Shown here one piece after another: positions 16,352 through 24,478 of a stretch of DNA of 64,000 bases. Source of the stretch: Thermoplasmatota archaeon (GTDB lineage Archaea; Thermoplasmatota; Thermoplasmata; Lutacidiplasmatales; JAMCUS01); NCBI GenBank assembly GCA_023379385.1, contig JAMCUS010000019.1, forward strand, positions 43,788 through 107,787. The letters are read 5' to 3'. The notes below the pieces were generated by a model. That model searched no databases. It worked only from the letters and a program-made list of their open reading frames with translations, and had not been told where the DNA came from. Made by a program: the position numbers and the translations under genes. Numbering within the stretch: the stretch's first letter is position 1; each line of letters starts with the position of its first letter.

Positions 16352-17650
16352 CTACGGTGTATATCTGTTGGTAGTGCGAGGATATGGGATGGTATCCCTT
16401 ATATGTTCCGCTTTGGCTATCCATCTGGTAACTCTCTCTACTCCAACTCCAAATCCAGAATGCGTCACATTACCGAATCTTCTCAGATCAAAATACCAGT
16501 CGTATTTGCTTACATCTGCATTTTCGTTTATTAATCTTTTTTTCATATACTCTATATCATTGGACCTTTCACTTCCCCCTATGATTTCACCGAAACCTTC
16601 TGGTGCCAAAAGATCTGCATTTTCAACGGTTTTTCCATCATCGGAAAGTTTCATATAAAATGCCTTTATCTCGGCCGGATAATGTGTGACAAAAATTGGC
16701 TCTTGTTCATCGATTGTCAATGCATGTTCCTCTTCTGCTCCAAAATCATCTCCCCAATGTATATCAAATCCTTTATCAGAAAGGATCTGAATTGCCTTTT
16801 CATATTTTATTTTTCTGAATGGTGGGTTAATATTTTTTAAAATCTCTATATCTCTGTGCAACTGTTCCAATTCATTGGCTCGTTCCTTAATTACTGTTTC
16901 ACATATTGTTGTCATAAGGTCTTCCTGGATTTTTATATTCTTGGCAAGAGGAGTCCATGCCTCCTCTGCTTCAAGAATCCAGAATTCAGTTAAATGCCTT
17001 CTGGTCCTTGATTTTTCTGCTCTGAATGATGGCGTTATGCTCCATACGTTTTCCAGTGAATATATAAGCGATTCCAAATACAGCTGTGCACTTTGGGAAA
17101 GGTATGCTTTATTACCAAAATAATCAAAAGAGAATAAGGTGGCACCTCCTTCACATGCATTACCTGTTATTATAGGTGGTGTTACCTCAAAAAAAAGATT
17201 ATCATCAAAATATTTTTTTGCTCCTTTTAAAATGGTAGATTTTATCTTAAATATGTTTGTTAAATCTGTTGATCTTATGGTTAAGTGCCTGTTATCAAGA
17301 AGAAACGCTTCGTTCTGATCTTTAAATATTGGAAAATTCTCTGCTTTATGAACCAGATTAAAATTTGTTACATGAATTTCCAGACCATTAGGAGCCCTTT
17401 TATCTTCATATAATGTACCTGTAACCTCTATAGATGATTCAACCAATGCCTTTTCTATTTCGTTATACTTTTTTTCATCTATGTTTTTTTTGGATACGGT
17501 TACCTGTATTATACCTGTAGAATCTCTGATAATAGCAAAGACAACTCCTCCACTGGACCTTATCCTCCAAATCCATCCGCGTATTGACTTTACCGTTCCT
17601 ACCTCTTTTAAATTTAGCAGATCCTTTATATGTGTATAATCTTGTTCCAT
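16352..17650 (-). CDS. asnS: Asparaginyl-tRNA synthetase
   Basis: Class IIb synthetase that charges tRNA-Asn. Residues 1-110 are the OB-fold anticodon-binding domain (VGTVKSIRGWIWRIRSSGGVVFAIIRD). The catalytic domain shows motif 2, SFRAEKSRTRRHLTEFWILEAEEAW, and motif 3, FGVGVERVTRWIAKAEHIRDTIPYPRT. The tryptophan-containing EFWILEAE and the PYPRT ending are asparaginyl rather than aspartyl features. 432 aa matches archaeal AsnRS. The presence of AsnRS implies direct Asn-tRNA formation and fits with the AsnB-like gene at 34 kb. Start ATG 17650 follows an AAAGGAT site. Confidence 0.92.
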   Translation of the reverse strand: MEQDYTHIKDLLNLKEVGTVKSIRGWIWRIRSSGGVVFAIIRDSTGIIQVTVSKKNIDEKKYNEIEKALVESSIEVTGTLYEDKRAPNGLEIHVTNFNLVHKAENFPIFKDQNEAFLLDNRHLTIRSTDLTNIFKIKSTILKGAKKYFDDNLFFEVTPPIITGNACEGGATLFSFDYFGNKAYLSQSAQLYLESLIYSLENVWSITPSFRAEKSRTRRHLTEFWILEAEEAWTPLAKNIKIQEDLMTTICETVIKERANELEQLHRDIEILKNINPPFRKIKYEKAIQILSDKGFDIHWGDDFGAEEEHALTIDEQEPIFVTHYPAEIKAFYMKLSDDGKTVENADLLAPEGFGEIIGGSERSNDIEYMKKRLINENADVSKYDWYFDLRRFGNVTHSGFGVGVERVTRWIAKAEHIRDTIPYPRTTNRYTP

Positions 17651-17798
17651 ATCCTTTAACCAGTTTCAAATATGGTTATGTTTATTATAAATGTTTCTTA
17701 TTTGTTTATTTGTATACTTGTATATTTATACAATCTGATACTTTATGGAATCTTTGATAGATGCAGTGTAGAGAACAGAAATGTGCTTTGAGCCAAAA

Positions 17799-19238
17799 TT
17801 AAAAGTCACTTCTGTGCTTCATCGTTCCGACTTGCATATCTTTACGATATGTAGAGGTTGAAATCTCAGCAGGCTTTTTATTCTCTTTGATAAGGGAGTT
17901 CCACACTAGCCGTATGTACTTCTTTCTTATATTGTGAGCAGCGTTAAGGTTCCTATCCATTACTAATCCGCAGTTATTACAACTATGAATTCTTATAGAT
18001 AATCCCTTTTTTACTACTACGCCACAGGAGGAGCATATTTGACTTGTCCCTCTTGGATTTACAAACTCTATGTATTTACCAGCACTTTCAGCTTGGTAAA
18101 CACACTGGTCTATCAGTTTGCTCCATGAATCGTCTGATATACTCTTCGCCAGATTGTGAATCTGTACCATTACCTGAACATTTAAATCTTCAAATACGGT
18201 TACATTTCCACTCCTTATTATTTCATTGTATGCTTTATGCAGGTTATCTTTTCGTGCATTTGCTAACTTACGCTGTTTTTAGCTAATTTCTTTCTTATTT
18301 TATTCCTGTTACAATAGTTTTGCATATACATGTAAAAATAAAAATGCCATTTCTATTTATTTATTGATAACCAGATGTTGATTTTAAATATTATAAAATA
18401 TTAAAGATTATTTAATATTCTGTAATTCTGTGCCATCCATTGAATCTGGAGGTCAATAAATATTTTTATATGATGAAATGAATGTAAAACTATTGCCTGT
18501 TATAAGAGTGTTTTTTGTTCTAGATAGTTGTTTCTGTAATGTTTTGATACTATTTTCATATCCCTTTATTAATTTCGGATTATCTATTTCTTTAACTTCA
18601 GTACCGTTGGTTAACACGGCCAATTTGTTTATGCCTACGTCTACGCCCGTAATAGATTTGGGGTTGTATTTCAGTTATATCCATTGAGATAATGTCAGGG
18701 AATTCTATAGCAAAGGAAGCGAACCAATCGCCACCTTGATCTCCTTTAATAGTGCATGTCTTGATTTTACCAACATTTATATCTCTGCTTATAATGGCTT
18801 TGATATTACCAATCTTGCTTAACTGCAGAATACCTTTTTTAGAACCGTTGTTTTTATGGATTAATTTGAAACTGAGTTGAGGATAAGTCAATGAGTTACA
18901 ATTCTGTTTATATTTATAACGTGGAAATCCAGCCTTCTTACCATTTTCACCTTTACTTTAACCCGATCAAAGAATCCTTTATAAGATTTATCCAGACGGT
19001 TAACTACATCGCATAAAACCTGAGAATGAATATTTTTATATTATGGGTTATTTAATTTAACAGCTGGAAGTTCGTTCTGTTGTGATTTATAGTTAATAGA
19101 AGTCTGGAATAATCTATAAGCTTCTTTACGTCTGGTAAGAGCATTGTTATATAATTGCCCGCATGGTTCCAACTGATAATCTAATATTTTAGTAATTTTC
19201 TTATTGGGATATAATCTGCATTGATAAGTTCTTATCAT
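17799..19238 (-). pseudogene. Degraded tnpB of a second IS605 family
   Basis: Read right to left: an N-terminal piece (19238-19041) MIRTYQCRLYPNKKITKILDYQ; a middle piece (18891-18598) in other frames with YPQLSFKLIHKNNGSKKG and DRDINVGK-type text; and a C-terminal piece (18170-17799) with the zinc-finger CSSCG...CNNCG, LVMDRNLNAAHNI (catalytic Asp present) and the terminal RKDMQVGTMK. The pieces are separated by frameshifts and stops, so it is dead. This family is distinct from the intact tnpB at 3.3 kb, which lacks the CxxC finger. Confidence 0.85.
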
Positions 19239-19445
19239 AACAATTTATATATTGGATGCATACATATGCACCTTATTGAAAAAATTGTGGAAGTCTGATT
19301 GATGAAGCAGGGAAGAGATGTTTAGTTTAGTTTAGTCTCAAAGCCACAGAAATGCAAAACTTAATATGTACGTCTAAAAATAAAATTATTAAATTAATGA
19401 GGGTATATTTATATATTGAAAACCATATGTATTTTACAGGTCCAT

Positions 19446-20234
19446 ATGGTTAAACCGATTCTTAGACGTTTAAAGGAGAATACAATCTTTCTTATTTTAT
19501 TGATTACATATTCTGGTAAAAACAATACCCCTAAAGTTATATCAAAAAAAACAGATATGACTCTGCAAGGTGCTTTACAATATGTTAAAGAGATGAATAA
19601 AATGGGATTGGTTGAATATGAAAACAGACGTATAAAAATTACTATGAAGGGAATACAGTATATGCAGGATTATCACAAGGAATTTACTAACTTTATAAAA
19701 AATGTAGGGTTGGATCTAAATATAATTGATAAATGCAGTGCAGTTGCTGAAGAAGATATTAAGCATGGCGATAAGGTGCATCTGTTTATGCAGGGCGGAA
19801 TTATGACAGCCTATAAAACAAAACACTCCCTTTCCTATGGCATAGCTGTAACAGATTCAAAAAAAGGGGAGGTTGTGGTAATAAGCAATTTAAGGGGATT
19901 GTTGAAATTTCCATACGGTACCGTTTATGTCGTCAGGATATACTATGGACTAAAAGAAAACGGTGATAAATTAAAAGAGTTTATGAATAAAAATAATATA
20001 AAGATTGCAGGAGTTGAGGGCATTGAGGCGTTATGGTATTGTAAAAAATTTCATATTAATACTGATATATCGTTCGGTGCAATATATGGCGTCATAGATG
20101 CTGCAATTAGAGGATTAGATGTGATTTTTTTTGTATCGGGATTGGAATTTTCTGATATAATGAATGAATTCAAAAAAGCGTGTGATAAATATCCTGTATT
20201 AAACATAAAAAACATTGATATAACTGATATATAA
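19446..20234 (+). CDS. Winged-helix transcriptional regulator with uncharacterised sensor domain
   Basis: 262 aa from ATG 19446 (the frame continues 10 codons upstream, but MVKPILRRLKEN is the plausible start). Residues 5-75 form a MarR/ArsR-like winged helix: IFLILLITYSGKNNTPKVISKKTDMTLQGALQYVKEMNKMGLVEYENRRIKITMKG. The C-terminal 180 residues alternate beta strands and helices with DKVHLFMQGG and a late AIYGVIDAAIRGLDVIFFVSG; I do not recognise a ligand domain. HTH proteins of this shape occur widely in euryarchaea. It stands alone, divergent from the dead tnpB and convergent with hsp20. Confidence 0.7.
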   Translation: MVKPILRRLKENTIFLILLITYSGKNNTPKVISKKTDMTLQGALQYVKEMNKMGLVEYENRRIKITMKGIQYMQDYHKEFTNFIKNVGLDLNIIDKCSAVAEEDIKHGDKVHLFMQGGIMTAYKTKHSLSYGIAVTDSKKGEVVVISNLRGLLKFPYGTVYVVRIYYGLKENGDKLKEFMNKNNIKIAGVEGIEALWYCKKFHINTDISFGAIYGVIDAAIRGLDVIFFVSGLEFSDIMNEFKKACDKYPVLNIKNIDITDI

Positions 20235-20310
20235 AATTCCATGGTCAGTCTAACTGGTTATTACGTCGTGGGTGTTTATATTTGTATGTATAAATAAAAT
20301 GTTAAAAAGT

Positions 20311-20793
20311 TTAATCAATTTTTAGTTTAATCCGTGGTGTTTTACTAGATTCTGTCTTAGGTAGTGTTATCGTTAAAATCCCATTTTCAAAAGTAGCCTT
20401 TGCATCATCAGGTATTATATCTTCTGGCAGCTCAAAAAATCTGTGGTAGGTGGTCTCCAATCTTTCTTTGAGAATGGTTTTTCCATTCTTATCCTCCCTA
20501 TTCTCCTTTTTTGTATTTGCTGAAATTTCTATAGTGTTCTGCGAAAGATTTATTTCAATATCCTCCTTTTTAATACCAGGCATTTCCACCTCTATTTGGT
20601 ACTGTTTGTCATTTTCAATGATATCACTTAATGGTGTAGTATGTGGCAGTTCATCGAATAACAGTGGAAATCTGCTATTATACATGTCGTTAAACGAACT
20701 GTAGGGCCACATTCTCAAACTGTCAAAGATCTTTTCAATGTTTTTCCAATAGTTTCCATCCATTCTTTCTATTTTTTTTATTTTGTCATTCAT
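20311..20793 (-). CDS. hsp20: Small heat shock protein Hsp20 (alpha-crystallin)
   Basis: ATP-independent chaperone of 160 aa. A variable N-terminus of about 45 residues (MWPYSSFNDMYNSRFPLLFDELP) precedes an alpha-crystallin domain with KQYQIEVEMPGIKKEDIEI, FELPEDIIPDDAKATFENGILTITLPK (the A-x-x-x-n-G-v-L motif), and a C-terminal basic tail ending RIKLKID, which includes the I-x-L-type anchor for oligomerisation. A GAGGTGATAAT site precedes the ATG. A strong AT-rich promoter lies upstream. Confidence 0.93.
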   Translation of the reverse strand: MNDKIKKIERMDGNYWKNIEKIFDSLRMWPYSSFNDMYNSRFPLLFDELPHTTPLSDIIENDKQYQIEVEMPGIKKEDIEINLSQNTIEISANTKKENREDKNGKTILKERLETTYHRFFELPEDIIPDDAKATFENGILTITLPKTESSKTPRIKLKID

Positions 20794-20827
20794 ATTATCA
20801 CCTCTATCTATTCAACCTATAGTTGTC

Positions 20828-20862
20828 AATTATATAATTACAATACTTGTATATATACTTTT
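20828..20862 (-). promoter_or_regulatory. TATA-like promoter region of hsp20
   Basis: Two TATA-like stretches (AATTATATAATT and GTATATATAC on one strand or the other) lie 35-70 nt upstream of the hsp20 ATG, leaving room for a short leader with the ribosome binding site. No repressor palindrome is evident. Confidence 0.4.
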
Positions 20863-20985
20863 TGTTATGTACTATATCGATTATATACCGTTACGAAGAT
20901 AAATTTTAGATGATTTTTTGTTGAAAGTGGTTGATCCCAGAAAAATCATCGGATATTTGACATATTTGTAGTATGAACCTGTGAG

Positions 20986-21427
20986 CTATGAGAGAACCCT
21001 TGATCTGTAAATTTCGATGGATGCAATACTATGCATTACACTGCTGAATATGCTGTGAACCAGAGGTTTTACAATCCTATATACTGTCTTGTATGCCTTC
21101 AGATCGGATCCGCATACAGGACATTTCTTTTCTGTGGTTTTGTAGGATACTCTCATTTTATCCTCAGAAAGGTCTTCTTCAATTTTCGATCATTTTCAAG
21201 AATAATCTTTGTTATTGGTGTTATGTTAGAATCAATCCCCATCTTCTTCAGTATGTTATGTATGTCAGAATCGCATATTTCTATATCCATGAGTCTATGC
21301 ACATACTGCATCATCTCTCCATAAGATATCTCGTTCCTGGATCTTTTCCAAGGTATCCAATGTATTTTGATTTTACCTTTTCATTGACTCTCTCCACATC
21401 ATACAATTTGCAATATACCCTGCCATT
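20986..21427 (-). pseudogene. Frameshifted remnant with zinc ribbon, probably mobile-element derived
   Basis: Successive frames on the minus strand give GRVYCKLYDVERVNEKVKSK and KYIGYLGKDPG, then (after a shift) HRLMDIEICDSDIHNILKKM and NITPITKIILENDRK, then (after another) KTTEKKCPVCGSDLKAYK, ending at a TAG at 20986. The text is protein-like throughout and needs at least two frame changes. I recognise the style of an archaeal transposase or element-encoded N-terminus but cannot name the family. Confidence 0.55.
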
Positions 21428-21848
21428 TTTTCTTTTTTCTTTTTTCTTTCCTTGCAACCACAGTCATAAAGCGTCACAATAATACCCATCTGGGTAATAC
21501 GAATATAAACTTTTTGGTGCCTTTTGATGTCAATGGAAAAATAATACAAAAAATTATTAATCATCTAACCATATATAATTGGCATAGGTTACATGGTGGT
21601 GTTGTATTCATAAGTTCTGTTGAATAAAAACAGAGAAATTGCACAATGTATGGATGATGAATATTACCTGCAGTCGTTCTACTTTGCCTTAACATTTTAA
21701 ATAAATTGTGGCAGTTAATAATGAATAATTATTTATTCCCAAATTCGACAAAACACTTATTTTCCCTCGTGAAATTCTAATTTTGTAGGACAACCTATTA
21801 TCATTGTAATGACAACCTATTTATGCTTACTATTCCTTTCTATCATTC

Positions 21849-21944
21849 ATGTTTCTGAAAAAGTCCATTGCCAAAGGAAAAAGCTACTATCCCCTTGCTG
21901 AATCATTCAGGGAAGGAGCTGTTTTTAGCGTATGTAGTAGCTAA
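21849..21944 (+). pseudogene. Transposase N-terminal remnant (IS1634-like)
   Basis: A 31-codon reading frame MFLKKSIAKGKSYYPLAESF ends soon after at TAA. The pattern KGKSYYxLAESFREG is the usual start of IS1634-type DDE transposases. The rest of the gene is absent. Another IS1634-like start is at 36639. Confidence 0.45.
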
Positions 21945-22119
21945 GCTGTAATGAAGAATGGTAATCCTTCTTGGTTGTCACTACTTTTGAAAAGTGAAAT
22001 CCCTTCGTGTTTACGTTCAAATTGCTGTCGAAAATGGGTTTATTCAGCGGTGATGTATAATTAATAGAAAGTGTAAAGTGAAAGAGAATCAATTTATATA
22101 TTTCAGAGTTAAATCAAAA
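21945..22119. other. Intergenic, nothing recognised
   Basis: AT-rich spacer between a transposase scrap and tRNA-Leu. I see no ORF, repeat or promoter that I can support. Confidence 0.5.
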
Positions 22120-22204
22120 TGTGGGGAGAGGGATTTGAACCCTCGAACTCCTACGAGACTAGACCCTGAATCTAGCACCTTTGACCAAGCTTGGCGATCC
22201 CCAC
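22120..22204 (-). tRNA. tRNA-Leu (CAG)
   Basis: Class II tRNA. Acceptor GTGGGGA/TCCCCAC, anticodon stem CTAGA/TCTAG with loop TTCAGGG (anticodon CAG), a long variable arm CTCGTAGGAG and an uninterrupted T-arm GAGGG-TTCAAAT-CCCTC. A73, no CCA encoded. It starts 13 nt after the stop of the upstream gene at 22218, so it may be co-transcribed with it or use a promoter inside it. Confidence 0.92.
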
Positions 22205-22217
22205 AAATTGAAAATTG

Positions 22218-22919
22218 CTATTTCTGAACCCCGTCTACAATTCTAAAAGCTTTGGACAATATATATTGTCTTAAATTATCCAATACCTCTTGAAGATACA
22301 ATAGATCTGAGCCTGTTAAATTTATGCAATGTGTACATTCAGGTGGCTGCTTATTTGATATAACTGATTGTATTATTTGTGCATATAATCTGTAGAACTG
22401 ATTGATATCTTGTATAAGGCTGTATTTTAGTGCTTTATGAACTGCTTCAGGATTATAAGGGCAATGGCTGCAATCCATTTTTTTAATTAACCTGTTTATA
22501 GCCTGTTCCCTGTCAAATTTTAGTTTTTCCAGACTAATACCACTACTTATAGCCTCATCTTGGGACGGTATTGGTGGTATTGTATCATCTATCGGCGTAG
22601 GGCTTCTTAGAGATAGCCTATCTAGTTCATTTATAACCTTTGCTAACATTTTGAACATATTTACTGTTTCAGGACCATACTGGATCTCTATATATTGTGA
22701 AATTGCAATAAGATCTATATTGGAATCTTCAGTCATAGCCATTAAAACCGCAGAAAAACAACGTGCATTGTTCAATGGCATTTCTCCATTACAATCAGGG
22801 CATTGAATAATCATTTTTAATAACTTTCCTTCATGTGCGATGTTATATTTAAAAGAAGGAAGTTTAAACCCAGATGTTGATTGCTCGTCCATATTTATTA
22901 CCTGATTAACTTGTAGCAT
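22218..22919 (-). CDS. Stand-alone N-terminal domain of archaeal type IV pilus/secretion ATPases
   Basis: 233 aa, soluble. Three Cys pairs are visible: CPDCNGEMPLNNARC near residue 40, CSHC near 150 and CTHC near 200. Between them are ISQYIEIQYGPETVNMFKML and INELDRLSLRSP. From memory, this order (CxxC, ARC, a Y-E-QY segment, LDxLSxRxP, CxxNP, DxxxFY, CxxC) is that of the domain preceding the ATPase core in archaeal GspE/VirB11-like proteins. Here the Walker ATPase part is missing and the ORF ends cleanly. It could be a partner subunit or regulator of a pilus/secretion ATPase encoded elsewhere. The family assignment is by recall and needs a profile search. Confidence 0.5.
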   Translation of the reverse strand: MLQVNQVINMDEQSTSGFKLPSFKYNIAHEGKLLKMIIQCPDCNGEMPLNNARCFSAVLMAMTEDSNIDLIAISQYIEIQYGPETVNMFKMLAKVINELDRLSLRSPTPIDDTIPPIPSQDEAISSGISLEKLKFDREQAINRLIKKMDCSHCPYNPEAVHKALKYSLIQDINQFYRLYAQIIQSVISNKQPPECTHCINLTGSDLLYLQEVLDNLRQYILSKAFRIVDGVQK

Positions 22920-23373
22920 TATTTATTCAAACACTTATTTAATAAAAAAGAGCTTTTCTATTAAATATGTAATTAGTAATTGTCTGGTAAATGATGTAAT
23001 CTAACCGATCACATTCATCCATTATCTAAAATACTTTATACATAGCTGATATTTATCTATTATGGTTAAATCTATGGTTGCGGATACTTATTGAATATTG
23101 AATTATTGCCTATATAACTTAGGCGTTGTGAATAAATAACGCAAGCATTTACATAAGAACTTACTTATCAAAATTAGATATAAGTAATTACCCAATTAAA
23201 TCACAATGCCTTAGTTCGCCTATAATTACATAGCACAATATAGTACTTCAAAATGGATTGTCCATAACACTTTTTTCCGGCGGGGTGTAATAATCATAGG
23301 CATTCAAAATACTCAATATAGGCGTAAAAATTAATGTTAAAGAGTTAAATATCATAATTACTATTCAGTGTGT
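22920..23373. other. 454-bp intergenic region, nothing coding
   Basis: AT-rich, with several short repeats of the word TAGGC on both strands (for example GCCTATATAACTTAGGC near 23110). No ORF or RNA recognised. It holds the divergent promoters for the 22.2-kb gene and isocitrate dehydrogenase. Confidence 0.5.
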
Positions 23374-24426
23374 ATGAGCTATAAAATTTCATTAATACCG
23401 GGTGACGGTATCGGTCCCGAAGTTACCAATGCCATGGTTAAGGTGGTAGAAGCAACTGGAATCGGTTTTGATTGGGATGTTGTTGAAGCGGGAGAGAAGG
23501 TAATGGCGAAGGAGAAAACTCCTCTACCTGAATATGTACTTGATAGCATTAAAAAGAATAAAGTAGCTATAAAAGGTCCTATAACTACACCCATTGGGAG
23601 TGGGTTTAGAAGTGTAAATGTCGCATTAAGACAGATACTGGATTTATATGCATCTATCAGACCTGCAAGATCAATTGCAGGAGAAGGCACTTTATATAAT
23701 GATATTGATGTTGTTGTTGTAAGAGAAGCAACAGAAGGCCTATATTCTGGAATTGAACACTGGATTGGAAGGGAGAAATATGGTGCAGAAACAGTAAATC
23801 TTATAACCAGGCCTGCAAGTGAAAGAATTGTGAAATTTGCGTTTGAGTATGCAATCAAGGAAAAAAGAAAAAAAATTACAGCTGTCCATAAGGCAAATAT
23901 AATGAAATACACAGGAGGGTTATTCCAGGAGGTTGCCCAGACAATATCTAAACAGTATCCACAAATTTATTTTGAAGAACGTCTGGTTGACAACATGGCC
24001 ATGCAACTGGTAAAAAAACCATCTGCATACGATGTTATTGTGACAACAAATCTGTTTGGAGATATTCTTTCGGATTTATGTGCTGGATTGGCAGGTGGCC
24101 TAGGAATTGCGCCTGGAGCAATCATAGGCGAAAAGTATGCGTTATTTGAACCGGTTCATGGTTCTGCACCTAAATATGCGGGGCAGAACATGGTGAATCC
24201 TGTAGCAACGATATTATCAGGAGAAATGATGCTTAATTATCTTGGTGAAAGAAAAGCTGCTAATGCTATATGGACATCTGTTTATGAAACAATAAAGGAA
24301 AAGAGGTATGTAACTTATGACCTTGCATTACCAGAATATACACAAAAGCCAGTATTACCTTCCACTACATCTCAAATGGCAGATGAAATTGCAAGAAAGG
24401 TGAAGGAAAAGGCGGCTATCATGTAG
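23374..24426 (+). CDS. icd: Isocitrate dehydrogenase, probably NADP+
   Basis: Oxidatively decarboxylates isocitrate to 2-oxoglutarate in the TCA cycle. The 350-aa protein has the beta-decarboxylating dehydrogenase pattern: [11 protein letters not shown], the substrate loop [21 protein letters not shown] (Ser-x-Asn typical of isocitrate rather than isopropylmalate enzymes), [13 protein letters not shown], the catalytic Lys/Asp regions KANIMKYT and [13 protein letters not shown], and the cofactor loop [15 protein letters not shown]. The Lys-Tyr pair in this loop is the NADP+ determinant in E. coli Icd. ATG 23374 is used rather than the upstream GTG. It is alone, upstream of the RND gene. Confidence 0.88.
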   Translation: MSYKISLIPGDGIGPEVTNAMVKVVEATGIGFDWDVVEAGEKVMAKEKTPLPEYVLDSIKKNKVAIKGPITTPIGSGFRSVNVALRQILDLYASIRPARSIAGEGTLYNDIDVVVVREATEGLYSGIEHWIGREKYGAETVNLITRPASERIVKFAFEYAIKEKRKKITAVHKANIMKYTGGLFQEVAQTISKQYPQIYFEERLVDNMAMQLVKKPSAYDVIVTTNLFGDILSDLCAGLAGGLGIAPGAIIGEKYALFEPVHGSAPKYAGQNMVNPVATILSGEMMLNYLGERKAANAIWTSVYETIKEKRYVTYDLALPEYTQKPVLPSTTSQMADEIARKVKEKAAIM

Positions 24427-24478
24427 GGTGCATTTGTTATACTTTTAACATCTAACTTTTACAGGAGTGTTTAAATAG

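Noticed and set aside
21031..21482. Plus-strand ORFs of about 100-130 aa
   Set aside because: They are antisense shadows of a decayed minus-strand gene with a zinc ribbon; their translations are low in typical protein features.
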